From the NCBI RefSeq assembly GCF_014284275.1, contig NZ_JACOFU010000006.1, positions 62,001-126,000 on the forward strand: a stretch of DNA of 64,000 bases, in the 5' to 3' direction. Source of the DNA: Affinundibacterium amnicola (GTDB taxonomy: Bacteria > Pseudomonadota > Gammaproteobacteria > Burkholderiales > Burkholderiaceae_D). Positions 25,909 to 34,660 of the stretch are shown here, in pieces (the stretch's first letter is position 1; each line of letters starts with the position of its first letter). The notes under the pieces were generated by a model. It saw nothing but the letters and a program-made list of their open reading frames with translations. It was not told where the DNA came from and did not search any database. A program made the position numbers and the translations under genes.

Positions 25909-25987
25909 GTCATGCCGGACTTGATCCGGCATCCAGAGTTCACCTTCAAGCCTGTGAAACTGGATTCCGGATCAAGTCCGGAATGAC
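25909..25987. repeat. Palindromic GTCAT(G/T)CCGGACTTGATCCGG repeat pair
   Basis: GTCATGCCGGACTTGATCCGG (from 25909) and its near-perfect inverse ending GTCCGGAATGAC (to 25987) form a long imperfect hairpin. Units of this kind are widespread intergenic repeats in proteobacteria. The gap 25699-26100 between the activator gene and the EAL gene contains nothing else that I can support. Confidence 0.7.
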
Positions 25988-26100
25988 GGCTCAACCGATT
26001 TTGTTTGACTTTAACTGTGCTTATCATAGGGACTGAATAGTCACGTTATCTGACAGTGACTTTTCGGTTGCGACCTATAACTATCTTGTGAGCATACCCC

Positions 26101-27003
26101 ATGAATTTTCCCGTATTAAAACACTATTTACAGCAGCTTCAAGCAGGCTTTTCTCCTTCTAGCCATTTAAGTCTGGATCAGCAAGGGCGTGCGCATGGAC
26201 GTTTTTTTAAGGCACGCCTGAGTAGTGTTTTCCAAGCGATACGAAGTGCAGATGGAACTCAGGTGATTGCTTACGAGGCCTATGCACGCAGTCTTTCTGC
26301 AGACGATAGCGGCTTAAGTATTTGGAAGTTGCTTGAACATGTGGCTAGCGACGAAGAGTCGGTAGAGCTAGATCGTTTGTGCCGATTACTACATACCATT
26401 AATTATTTTCGCCAAGCGGAATCCTTTACTAAGGATTTATATCTGAGCGTGCATAATCGACTGTTAGTCGCGGTGGCTGGTAATCATGGCGCCGCGTTTC
26501 GTCGCGTCTTAGAGAGTCTGGAAGTACCGCAGCATAAGATCATTCTGCAACTTCCCATGATTACTGCCAGTCAGCGTTGGGTGCTAACGCATGTTGCCGA
26601 GAACTATCGCCGTAATGGCTTTCGCTTAGGGACGAATGCGAGAAGTGTTGATGAGGCTTTAGATCACCTGAGCCGGATTCGTCCTGCCTCGATTAAATTG
26701 GATATCGACAGTGTGAGAGATGCCGCGAGTTTCGATTTTCTATTGAGTAAGGCCGCTGAGATTCATTGCCAGATCATCGTACGTAAGATTGAGCGTGAGA
26801 GTTCCTTGCAAGCTTTGTCAGCAGCGCGGCAAACTGGCCTTGCATTTGCGATGCAGGGTTTTCATTTTGATCTGCCAAGGCCGCAGTTGCTTAGTGAAGA
26901 AAAGCGCTCAATTGAGACTAATATTGTTGATACTTCAGCAAGCTTCATCAATAAAGAATCTAGCCAAGCACGATGGGATCTTGGCTATCTCGCTTATATG
27001 TGA
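26101..27003 (+). CDS. Degenerate EAL-domain protein
   Basis: 300-residue cytoplasmic protein whose fold signature is that of EAL phosphodiesterases: IAYEAYARSL at the EAL position, LYLSVHNRLL, IILQLP, RRNGFRLGTNARSV and IKLDIDSVR. The catalytic motif EAL reads EAY. The metal-binding residues expected in NEVE/DDFG-type motifs are replaced (SVHN, LGTN), so c-di-GMP hydrolysis is unlikely. It may bind a nucleotide or a protein as a sensor. Located 96 bases before cysT and in the same direction, so a role with the sulfate operon is possible. N-terminal 50 residues are not recognisable. Confidence 0.75.
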   Translation: MNFPVLKHYLQQLQAGFSPSSHLSLDQQGRAHGRFFKARLSSVFQAIRSADGTQVIAYEAYARSLSADDSGLSIWKLLEHVASDEESVELDRLCRLLHTINYFRQAESFTKDLYLSVHNRLLVAVAGNHGAAFRRVLESLEVPQHKIILQLPMITASQRWVLTHVAENYRRNGFRLGTNARSVDEALDHLSRIRPASIKLDIDSVRDAASFDFLLSKAAEIHCQIIVRKIERESSLQALSAARQTGLAFAMQGFHFDLPRPQLLSEEKRSIETNIVDTSASFINKESSQARWDLGYLAYM

Positions 27004-27099
27004 AATCTGAATATGGACATTTGGAAAAAATCGTTTTCCATATAACAGGCCTATGTAATGATATGACTCTCTTAGTCATATCAGTAATAAAGGCATCAC

Positions 27100-27954
27100 A
27101 TGGCATTCCTTTCAAAAAATCGGGCGAAGGCGCGACGGGTGATTCCCGGCTTTCACCTATCGGTGGGATTTACCTTGTTTTATCTAGGCTTAATTGTCCT
27201 GATCCCTTTGTCCGCAGTCTTCATTAAAACCTTCACCATGACTTGGGATGCCTTTTGGCATACCATGACTTCTGAGCGCGTGATGGCATCGTATCGTTTG
27301 ACCTTTGGCGCATCTCTGCTGGCGGCTTTTATCAATGTGATTTTTGGTGGCATTTTGGCCTGGGTTTTGGTGCGCTATAAATTCCCAGGTAAGCGTTTGA
27401 TTGATGCTTTTGTCGATCTGCCGTTTGCCTTACCCACCGCCGTCGCTGGTATTACTTTGGCGACTTTGTATGCGCCGAATGGTTGGTTGGGTAAATTACT
27501 TGTACCGCTGGGTATCAAAGTCGCCTACACGCCTTTAGGTGTTTTAGTCGCTTTAATCTTTATCGGTTTGCCCTTCGTTGTCCGCACCGTGCAGCCTGTC
27601 TTGGAAGAAGCAGAAAAGGAATTAGAAGAAGCGGCAATTAGCTTGGGTGCTAGTCACTGGCAAACCTTCGTGCGGGTGATTTTTCCTACCATTTTGCCAG
27701 CAGTGTTGACTGGCTTCGCCTTGGCCTTTGCACGCGCTACTGGTGAATATGGTTCGGTGATTTTTATTGCTGGCAATATGCCGATGATTTCTGAAATCAC
27801 ACCTCTGTTCATGATCACTAAACTTGAACAATACGATTACGCTGGTGCGACTGCGATTGCTGTGGTGATGTTGATTATTTCCTTTATTTTATTGTTGACG
27901 ATTAATGGGCTGCAAGCCTGGACACGTCGTCGTCAAACTGCCGGGAGAGAATAA
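27100..27954 (+). CDS. cysT: Sulfate ABC transporter permease CysT
   Basis: Inner-membrane subunit (284 residues, six helices) of the sulfate/thiosulfate importer; called CysU in enterobacteria. Family segments are [27 protein letters not shown], the EAA loop ([30 protein letters not shown]) and [16 protein letters not shown]. Its stop and the cysW start share one base (TAATG), so they are coupled. A perfect hairpin (GATATGAC / GTCATATC, about 27059-27080) lies in the leader without a T-run and could be an operator. Confidence 0.95.
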   Translation: MAFLSKNRAKARRVIPGFHLSVGFTLFYLGLIVLIPLSAVFIKTFTMTWDAFWHTMTSERVMASYRLTFGASLLAAFINVIFGGILAWVLVRYKFPGKRLIDAFVDLPFALPTAVAGITLATLYAPNGWLGKLLVPLGIKVAYTPLGVLVALIFIGLPFVVRTVQPVLEEAEKELEEAAISLGASHWQTFVRVIFPTILPAVLTGFALAFARATGEYGSVIFIAGNMPMISEITPLFMITKLEQYDYAGATAIAVVMLIISFILLLTINGLQAWTRRRQTAGRE

Positions 27955-28838
27955 TGTCTACGCAATCTTTAACCACTAAACGTATAGAACCACCTTTGCA
28001 ATTGCAGGCGACTTTAGAGCCAGTGTGGGTGAGAATTTTATTATTAACTTTGGCCTTGGCTTTCGTTACGCTGTTCTTGTTTATTCCTTTGGTCGCTGTG
28101 TTCTCTGAAGCATTACGTAAAGGGTGGGACGTCTATGTAACGTCGATACAAGAACCCGATGCTTGGTCGGCAATTAAATTAACGTTGATTGCGGCCGGTA
28201 TTTCTGTGCCTTTGAATTTGATATTTGGCGTTGCTGCGGCGTGGGCGATTGCCAAGTTTGAATTCCGTGGCAAGAACGTATTACTGACCTTGATCGACTT
28301 GCCGTTCTCGGTATCACCAGTGATTTCGGGCTTGATTTATGTTTTGCTATTCGGCGCACAAGGCTGGTTTGGCGAATGGTTGCGCGAGCACGATATCAAG
28401 ATTCTGTTTGCGGTACCGGGAATTGTCTTAGCAACGATCTTCGTCACCTTTCCCTTTGTTGCACGTGAATTGATCCCTTTGATGCAGGCACAAGGTAGCG
28501 AAGAAGAAGAGGCGGCTTTGGTATTGGGGGCATCAGGCTGGAAAACTTTTTGGCATGTGACTTTACCGAATATCAAATGGGGTTTGTTGTACGGCGTCAT
28601 CTTGTGTAATGCACGTGCCATGGGTGAGTTTGGCGCGGTGTCGGTGGTATCTGGGCATATACGCGGCGAGACCAATACCATGCCTTTGCAAGTCGAGATT
28701 TTGTACAACGAATATAACTTCACGGCGGCATTTGCTGTTGCTTCATTGTTGACTTTATTGGCGCTAGTGACCTTGGCCTTGAAGACGATTGTGGAATGGA
28801 AAACTGACGAGTCTCGTCAGCGTATTCCGCAGGAATAG
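27954..28838 (+). CDS. cysW: Sulfate ABC transporter permease CysW
   Basis: Second membrane subunit (294 residues) of the sulfate importer. Diagnostic segments are [28 protein letters not shown], the EAA loop [31 protein letters not shown], and [35 protein letters not shown]. Coupled to cysT by TAATG. Separated from cysA by 243 bases with a REPIN-like pair, which may alter the expression ratio of permease and ATPase. Confidence 0.95.
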   Translation: MSTQSLTTKRIEPPLQLQATLEPVWVRILLLTLALAFVTLFLFIPLVAVFSEALRKGWDVYVTSIQEPDAWSAIKLTLIAAGISVPLNLIFGVAAAWAIAKFEFRGKNVLLTLIDLPFSVSPVISGLIYVLLFGAQGWFGEWLREHDIKILFAVPGIVLATIFVTFPFVARELIPLMQAQGSEEEEAALVLGASGWKTFWHVTLPNIKWGLLYGVILCNARAMGEFGAVSVVSGHIRGETNTMPLQVEILYNEYNFTAAFAVASLLTLLALVTLALKTIVEWKTDESRQRIPQE

Positions 28839-28883
28839 TCCTTAGTACTTCTTCGACGAGCGGTCGATAGAAGTAGGAATAAA

Positions 28884-29047
28884 ACCCCCTCTCCCGTGGA
28901 CGGGAGAGGGTTGGGGTGAGGGTGGTTCAGATTTGCGAAATGCTTAATGAGTGCCTTTGACCAAATTGAGCATATGCTTTGAAACATCATTTGGCCTACT
29001 TGACGTCCCTCATCCCCAACCCTTCTCCCGCTAGCGGGAGAAGGGAG
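28884..29047. repeat. REPIN-like inverted hairpin pair between cysW and cysA
   Basis: Two copies of the CTCCC...GGGAG hairpin with a G-rich tail lie in opposite orientation: 28884-28925 (CCTCTCCCGTGGACGGGAGAG then GTTGGGGTGAGGG) and 29006-29047 (CCCTCATCCCCAACC then CTCCCGCTAGCGGGAG). About 80 bases of unique sequence separate them. Same family and arrangement as 6424-6598, again inside an operon. Confidence 0.85.
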
Positions 29048-29081
29048 TACGTTTGTAAATATTTGAAAGATCGGAAAAAAC

Positions 29082-30152
29082 ATGAGCATCGCTGTCAATC
29101 AATTACAAAAACGCTTCGGTAATTTCACCGCCTTAGATAATGTGTCTTTAGATTTTCCGAATGGCGAATTAACGGCATTATTAGGACCATCCGGCTGCGG
29201 TAAAACGACTTTACTGCGCATCATCGCCGGTTTGGAATATGCCGATAGCGGTCAGGTTTTGTTGGATGGCGAAGACGCCTCAAATCAGCATGTGCGTGAA
29301 CGCCAAGTCGGCTTTGTGTTTCAACATTACGCCTTGTTTAAACACATGACGATTTTTGAAAATATTGCGTTTGGCTTGCGCGTGAAACCGCGTCATTTAC
29401 GCCCAAGCGAAGCGCAAATTAAAGAGAAGGTCACTAAGCTATTGGAATTGGTACAGCTCGATTGGTTGGCGGATCGTTATCCACCTCAGCTCTCAGGTGG
29501 ACAACGTCAACGGATCGCTTTAGCGCGTGCTTTGGCGGTTGAACCACGTGTCTTGTTATTGGACGAACCCTTCGGCGCTCTCGATGCAAAAGTCCGTAAA
29601 GAATTACGTCGTTGGTTACGTCGCCTGCATGATGAATTACACGTGACCAGTATTTTCGTCACCCATGATCAAGAAGAGGCACTCGAAGTTGCAGATAAAA
29701 TCGTGGTGATGAATCATGGCAAAGTCGAGCAAGTCGGCGCGCCGAATGAGGTGTATCAACATCCTGCAACGCCCTTCGTTTATGGATTCTTGGGCAATGT
29801 GAATCTATTTCATGGTCGCGTGCACGAAGGCGTATTGGATGCCGATGGTGTCGCTTTTGATGCGCCTGGTCATGCCGATACCAAAGATGCAGTTGGCACT
29901 GGTTATGTGCGACCACATGAATTAGATATCGATCGTTACACAGCGGGCGCGACTGGCTTGGTGGTGAAACTACGTCGCGTGCATGGCATAGGTCCACTCG
30001 CGCAATTGGAATTGGTGCGCGAAGATAATGGGCAAATTGTGGAAGCCATGATTAGCACCGAGCGCGCAGTACATTTGAACCTGCAAGTCGGTGAAGCTTT
30101 AATAGTGAAACCAAAACGCTTGCATGTGTTCGTCGATAATGTAAATGCTTAG
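29082..30152 (+). CDS. cysA: Sulfate ABC transporter ATPase CysA
   Basis: ATP-binding subunit (356 residues) of the sulfate/thiosulfate importer. Walker [14 protein letters not shown]-loop [11 protein letters not shown], signature [16 protein letters not shown], Walker [13 protein letters not shown] and H-loop [14 protein letters not shown] are all intact. The C-terminal 110 residues form the regulatory TOBE-like domain ([12 protein letters not shown]). Follows cysW after a REPIN-bearing gap and precedes the CysB-family gene by 8 bases. Confidence 0.96.
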   Translation: MSIAVNQLQKRFGNFTALDNVSLDFPNGELTALLGPSGCGKTTLLRIIAGLEYADSGQVLLDGEDASNQHVRERQVGFVFQHYALFKHMTIFENIAFGLRVKPRHLRPSEAQIKEKVTKLLELVQLDWLADRYPPQLSGGQRQRIALARALAVEPRVLLLDEPFGALDAKVRKELRRWLRRLHDELHVTSIFVTHDQEEALEVADKIVVMNHGKVEQVGAPNEVYQHPATPFVYGFLGNVNLFHGRVHEGVLDADGVAFDAPGHADTKDAVGTGYVRPHELDIDRYTAGATGLVVKLRRVHGIGPLAQLELVREDNGQIVEAMISTERAVHLNLQVGEALIVKPKRLHVFVDNVNA

Positions 30153-30160
30153 GAACGATT

Positions 30161-31102
30161 ATGAATTTCCAACAATTACGCTCCATACGTGAAGCCTGCC
30201 GTTGCGGTTATAACTTAACCGAAGTGGCGAATGTTTTATATACCTCGCAACCGGGCGTCAGTCGTCAGATTCGCGAAGTTGAAGAAGAACTGGGCGTGGA
30301 TATTTTTGAACGCAATGGTAAGCGCTTAACGGGTTTAACCGAGCCGGGCAAAGGTATCTTACCCATCATCGAAAGATTGCTACTAGAAGCTGAAAATTTA
30401 CGTCAAGCGGGTAACGATTACTCCGATCAAGCGCGTGGTACTTTAGCGATTGCAACGACGCATACACAAGCACGTTATGTCTTGCCGAAAGTGGTGCAAC
30501 AATTTCGTCTCGCATTTCCCGAAGTGCGTATCGCCTTGCAACAAAGTGCACCTGAACATATCGCTGAATGGGTGTTGTCAGGTAAAGCCGACATAGGCAT
30601 TGCGACCGAAGGCCTGTCGGCATTTAAAGACCTCGTTTCCTTTCCATGCTATGAGTGGAATCACGTGGTGGTGGTGCCGGATGGACACCCATTACTGGCG
30701 CATGCAGAGTTAAGTTTAGAAGATCTCGCGCAATATCCTTTGATTACTTACGATGTCGGTTTCACTGGTCGCGGACATATTGACGACGCCTTTAAACGTG
30801 CTGGTTTGCGCACGGATATCGTGTTAACTGCGATGGATTCTGACGTGATTCAGCAATACGTGTCGCTAGGATTAGGCGTGGGTTTGGTCGCGTCTATGGC
30901 AATCGAATCCGGCAATGAAAACCAACGTGCGCAAGGTTTGCGGACGATCTCGGCTTCGCACTTATTTCAATCGAATGTGACGCGTTTAGCAGTTCGGCGT
31001 GGTGCTTATTTGCGTACCTACACTTACGATTTTATTCAAAAGTTTGCACCTAGCTTAAGTCGTGAAGATATTCGTGCGGCGTTAGTCGAGCAGGAAGTTT
31101 GA
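30161..31102 (+). CDS. cysB: CysB/Cbl-family LysR regulator of sulfur assimilation
   Basis: 313-residue LysR-type regulator. The N-terminal helix-turn-helix (MNFQQLRSIREACRCGYNLTEVANVLYTSQPGVSRQIREVEEELG) and the effector domain (TTHTQARYVLPKV, ITYDVGFTGRGHIDDAF, MDSDVIQQYVSLGLGVGLVA) are of CysB/Cbl type and particularly close to Cbl. It should sense O-acetylserine, sulfate or adenylyl sulfate and activate sulfate-uptake genes. It is last in cysTWA, 8 bases after cysA. The symbol follows usual Burkholderiales naming; cbl would be equally defensible. Confidence 0.9.
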   Translation: MNFQQLRSIREACRCGYNLTEVANVLYTSQPGVSRQIREVEEELGVDIFERNGKRLTGLTEPGKGILPIIERLLLEAENLRQAGNDYSDQARGTLAIATTHTQARYVLPKVVQQFRLAFPEVRIALQQSAPEHIAEWVLSGKADIGIATEGLSAFKDLVSFPCYEWNHVVVVPDGHPLLAHAELSLEDLAQYPLITYDVGFTGRGHIDDAFKRAGLRTDIVLTAMDSDVIQQYVSLGLGVGLVASMAIESGNENQRAQGLRTISASHLFQSNVTRLAVRRGAYLRTYTYDFIQKFAPSLSREDIRAALVEQEV

Positions 31103-31114
31103 ATTTCTGTACAT

Positions 31115-31151
31115 AAGAAAACACCGCTCACTTCGATGAAGCTGAGCGGTG
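31115..31151 (-). terminator. Rho-independent terminator downstream of dxs
   Basis: Arms CACCGCTCA (31122-31130) and TGAGCGGTG (31143-31151) are perfect; on the minus strand they are followed by TTTTCTT (31115-31121). It lies between the convergent cysB and dxs genes and fits termination of the dxs operon; it may also slow transcripts coming from cysB. Confidence 0.8.
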
Positions 31152-31189
31152 CGATGTGATCCATTACAACTGTGATGTGCTTGGAATAA

Positions 31190-33028
31190 TCAATAGAAAC
31201 GATGGCGAATTGACGCTTCGATTCCTTCTGCATTCAATCCACATTGGGCTAACAACAGAGCCGGATCGCCATGATCGACAAATTTGTCTGGCAAGCCTAA
31301 GATCAGTACCGGCTTTGCAAGTCCAGCTTCTGCCAATGCTTCGGCAACGGCAGAACCAGCACCACCCATCGTACAGCCTTCTTCAACCGTCACAAAGGCA
31401 TCGTGGCTTGCAGCCATTTCTTTGATCAAGTCTGTATCCATTGGTTTGATAAAACGCATATTGACCAAGCTTGCATCAAGCGCTTCTGCCGCCAACAAGG
31501 ATGGATGCACCATAGAACCGAAGGCGAGAATCGCGACTTTCTTGCCTTGGCGTTTCAATTCAGCTTTACCGATAGGCAGCGCCGTCAATTCTTTTGCGAT
31601 AGTAGCGCCTATACCCGCACCACGTGGGTAGCGTATCGCCGCTGGGCCTGGATATTGATAACCCGTCGTCAGCATTTGTCGACATTCGTTCTCATCACTT
31701 GCTGCCATCACCACCATATTTGGAATACAACGCAAATAGGCTAGATCATAATTACCTGCATGGGTTGCACCATCTGCACCGACTAAACCAGCGCGATCTA
31801 AGGCAAAGGTGACATCCAAATTTTGTAAAGCGACATCATGAATTAATTGATCATAAGCGCGCTGCAAAAAGGTCGAATAAATCGCGACCACTGGCTTTAA
31901 TCCTTCGGTCGCCAAGCCACCCGCAAAGGTCACGGAATGTTGTTCTGCGATGCCAACGTCGTAATAACGTTGTGGGAAGCGTTGTTCAAATTCCACCATG
32001 CCCGAGCCTTCGCGCATCGCTGGTGTAATACCGATCAGCTTGTCATCGACCGCCGCCATATCGCACAACCAATCACCGAAAACCTGTGTGTAGGTTTTCT
32101 TCGCTGGAGCAGCGGCGGGTTTGATACCTTCTGCTGGATTAAATTTACCAGGACCGTGATACAAAATCGGATCGGCTTCAGCCAGTTTATAGCCTTGCCC
32201 TTTTTTGGTGACCACGTGCAAAAATTGTGGTCCTTTGAGGTTTTTGATATTTTGCAAAGTCGGAATCAAGGATTCCAAATCATGTCCATCAATCGGGCCG
32301 ATATAGTTAAAACCAAACTCTTCAAACATCGTCGCAGGAACAATCATACCTTTGGCATGTTCTTCAAAACGACGAGCTAATTCCAGCATCGGTGGCGGCA
32401 ATACGGATTTGCCGACATTGCGTGCTGCTGCGTAAAATTTGCCTGACATCAAACGTGCTAGATAGCGATTTAATGCGCCGACCGGCGGCGAGATCGACAT
32501 ATCGTTGTCGTTCAAGACGACCAGCATATTGATATCGTCGTACACGCCCGCATTATTCAATGCTTCGAATGCCATGCCAGCCGTCATTGAGCCATCGCCA
32601 ATAATCGCCACCGCATGACGAGATTCTTTTTTGGTGCGTGCTGCCAACGCCATACCTAGCGCTGCGGAAATCGACGTAGAAGAATGGGCAGTACCAAAGG
32701 TATCGTATTCACTTTCGACGCGACGCGGAAAACCTGAGATGCCGTCGAGCTGACGCAGGCTATGCATTTGATCACGACGTCCAGTCAGAATTTTGTGCGG
32801 ATAGGTTTGATGACCGACATCCCACACTAAGCGATCTTCAGGTGTGTTGAATACATAATGCAAGGCAATCGTCAGTTCCACTGTGCCAAGATTCGAGGAC
32901 AAATGGCCACCAGTTTTTGACACAGAATCAATCACATATTGGCGCAATTCATCTGCCAATGACGCTAATTGATTGCGGTTAAGCTGGCGTAAATCTGCTG
33001 GCGAATTAATCGTAGTAAGTAAGGACAT
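31190..33028 (-). CDS. dxs: 1-deoxy-D-xylulose-5-phosphate synthase
   Basis: Thiamine diphosphate enzyme that condenses pyruvate and glyceraldehyde 3-phosphate, the first step of the MEP isoprenoid pathway. 612 residues, full length. Motifs: [17 protein letters not shown] with substrate-binding residues, [17 protein letters not shown], the TPP motif [18 protein letters not shown], and [19 protein letters not shown] in the transketolase-like second domain. Coupled to ispA, 2 bases upstream. The TPP cofactor links it to thiC elsewhere in the window. Confidence 0.97.
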   Translation of the reverse strand: MSLLTTINSPADLRQLNRNQLASLADELRQYVIDSVSKTGGHLSSNLGTVELTIALHYVFNTPEDRLVWDVGHQTYPHKILTGRRDQMHSLRQLDGISGFPRRVESEYDTFGTAHSSTSISAALGMALAARTKKESRHAVAIIGDGSMTAGMAFEALNNAGVYDDINMLVVLNDNDMSISPPVGALNRYLARLMSGKFYAAARNVGKSVLPPPMLELARRFEEHAKGMIVPATMFEEFGFNYIGPIDGHDLESLIPTLQNIKNLKGPQFLHVVTKKGQGYKLAEADPILYHGPGKFNPAEGIKPAAAPAKKTYTQVFGDWLCDMAAVDDKLIGITPAMREGSGMVEFEQRFPQRYYDVGIAEQHSVTFAGGLATEGLKPVVAIYSTFLQRAYDQLIHDVALQNLDVTFALDRAGLVGADGATHAGNYDLAYLRCIPNMVVMAASDENECRQMLTTGYQYPGPAAIRYPRGAGIGATIAKELTALPIGKAELKRQGKKVAILAFGSMVHPSLLAAEALDASLVNMRFIKPMDTDLIKEMAASHDAFVTVEEGCTMGGAGSAVAEALAEAGLAKPVLILGLPDKFVDHGDPALLLAQCGLNAEGIEASIRHRFY

Positions 33029-33030
33029 TA

Positions 33031-33918
33031 TTATGCTTTCCGCTGAACGATGAGATCTGCTAAATCGTGCAGATATTGGGCGGACTCTCCGAAAATTGAT
33101 AGCGCTTGATGCGCATCATTACATAGTTTTTCTGCTAATTGGCGCGAAGCTTCCAAGCCTAATAAAGATACGTAGGTCGGCTTATTATCGGCCGCGTCTT
33201 TGCCTGCCGTTTTGCCTAGTGTGACGGAATCTGCGGTGGCGTCCAGCACATCATCTACTACTTGAAATGCTAAACCGATTGCAGCGGCATATTGATCTAA
33301 GGCCTTGGTTTCGTCACTTGTTAAATGCTTGCCGCTGATCGCGCCTAGTAAAACGGACGCACGCAACAAGGCGCCAGTTTTGAGTCTATGCATCTGTTCT
33401 AGTTCTGTGATATTGAGTGCAATACCGACGCTATCCAAATCAATTGCTTGACCACCGCACATACCCAAAGAGCCAGACGCGTGTGCCAGTAATTGCAACA
33501 TCGGGAGTTTGCGATCGGCTTCTGCTTGTGCTTCACTTAACACTAAAAAAGCCTGTGCTTGTAAGGCGTCACCCACCAATAATGCTGTCGCTTCATCATA
33601 TTTCTTATGAACGGTTGGTTTGCCACGACGAAGTGCATCATCATCCATGCAAGGCATGTCATCATGTACCAATGAGTATGCATGAATCATTTCGACTGCG
33701 CAGGCAGCACGTGATAAAAGTTCGTTTGGCGCATCAAATAAATTACCAGCAGCGAAGACGAGTAGTGGACGTACACGTTTGCCACCATCGAGCACGGCAT
33801 AAGCCATTGCTTCATGCAGCTTCTGCGGTAGCTGTGAAGGCGCAGGCAAATATTGGGTCAGGGCGATTTCGACAGCGGCTTGGGTGGATTTCATCCATGT
33901 CTGGAATTGCTCAGTCAT
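33031..33918 (-). CDS. ispA: Farnesyl diphosphate synthase (polyprenyl synthetase)
   Basis: 295-residue prenyltransferase that makes farnesyl diphosphate from IPP and DMAPP. First aspartate-rich motif DDMPCMDDD with the preceding VHD, and second motif QVVDDVLD, both Mg-binding, are intact; GGKRVRPLL is the IPP-binding segment. Start overlaps the xseB stop by 4 bases, the usual xseB-ispA-dxs operon order. Confidence 0.95.
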   Translation of the reverse strand: MTEQFQTWMKSTQAAVEIALTQYLPAPSQLPQKLHEAMAYAVLDGGKRVRPLLVFAAGNLFDAPNELLSRAACAVEMIHAYSLVHDDMPCMDDDALRRGKPTVHKKYDEATALLVGDALQAQAFLVLSEAQAEADRKLPMLQLLAHASGSLGMCGGQAIDLDSVGIALNITELEQMHRLKTGALLRASVLLGAISGKHLTSDETKALDQYAAAIGLAFQVVDDVLDATADSVTLGKTAGKDAADNKPTYVSLLGLEASRQLAEKLCNDAHQALSIFGESAQYLHDLADLIVQRKA

Positions 33919-34172
33919 GTCAAATCCTCGTCATGATTACTATCGGATTGAAAAGGTTTTAGCATGCCCGCGTCGAGAATTTTGACTTGTTGTTCTACTT
34001 TCTCTAATTGCGAGGCGCAGTATTTGATGAGTTCAGAACCGCGTTGATATGCCGTTACTGATGCTTCTAATGGTAGTTGGCCAGTCTCCATTTGCGACAC
34101 CAATTCACTCAGTTCCGTCATTGCACTTTCGAACGATGCTGGTGTGACATTTGTTGGTAATTTCTTTGACAT
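33915..34172 (-). CDS. xseB: Exodeoxyribonuclease VII small subunit
   Basis: 85-residue helical protein that joins XseA in the single-strand-specific exonuclease VII. The family pattern is ASFESAMTELSELVSQMETGQLPLEASVTAYQRGSELIKYC. The start at 34172 (MSKKLPTN) gives the normal length; the frame continues to 34211, but those residues are not XseB-like. First gene of the xseB-ispA-dxs operon. Confidence 0.94.
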   Translation of the reverse strand: MSKKLPTNVTPASFESAMTELSELVSQMETGQLPLEASVTAYQRGSELIKYCASQLEKVEQQVKILDAGMLKPFQSDSNHDEDLT

Positions 34173-34660
34173 AGAATAGTTTGCAAGGTAGATTGCAGGA
34201 GTGGCAAGCACGGTAAGGCTGGCGTCCCTCGAAAACCTCGTATTTTAGAGCAAAGGGGCTGTATATGTGGAGATATCCAAGCTTATCAGAAGCTTAATTC
34301 TTGATTTAGTCTGGTAGAGTCTCTTCTAATTGAGGTAGATTGAGGCGGATTTGAGAGAAGACTTCATAATTAAGCCAAGTAAAAAGCAAGGTATAAAAAC
34401 AATAAATAAGTAATGAAACAAGCATTAGTTGAGATTTAGGACAAATTCAAAGCAAAAAATGCTTAAAAAATGAGCGAAATTGCGTTTCGAACATTTCCAT
34501 GTGGAAATTAATTGAATATAGTCCTCAATATGAAGAAATCAAAGTCAATCATTGTTTCCCCCGCTTTTTCATGTTTTCTGCAAAACTTGCCGTAATTATT
34601 CATTTAGTATCATGTTGTTAGCGTAGTTGCTATTAAGGTTCGTGTCGTTAAAAATCTTTT
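34173..34660. other. Intergenic region, divergent between xseB and the DUF1631 gene
   Basis: 488 A/T-rich bases between two divergent genes. I see no open frame with a ribosome site, no strong hairpin with a T-run and no repeat of the families found elsewhere. It presumably holds both promoters. Confidence 0.6.
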
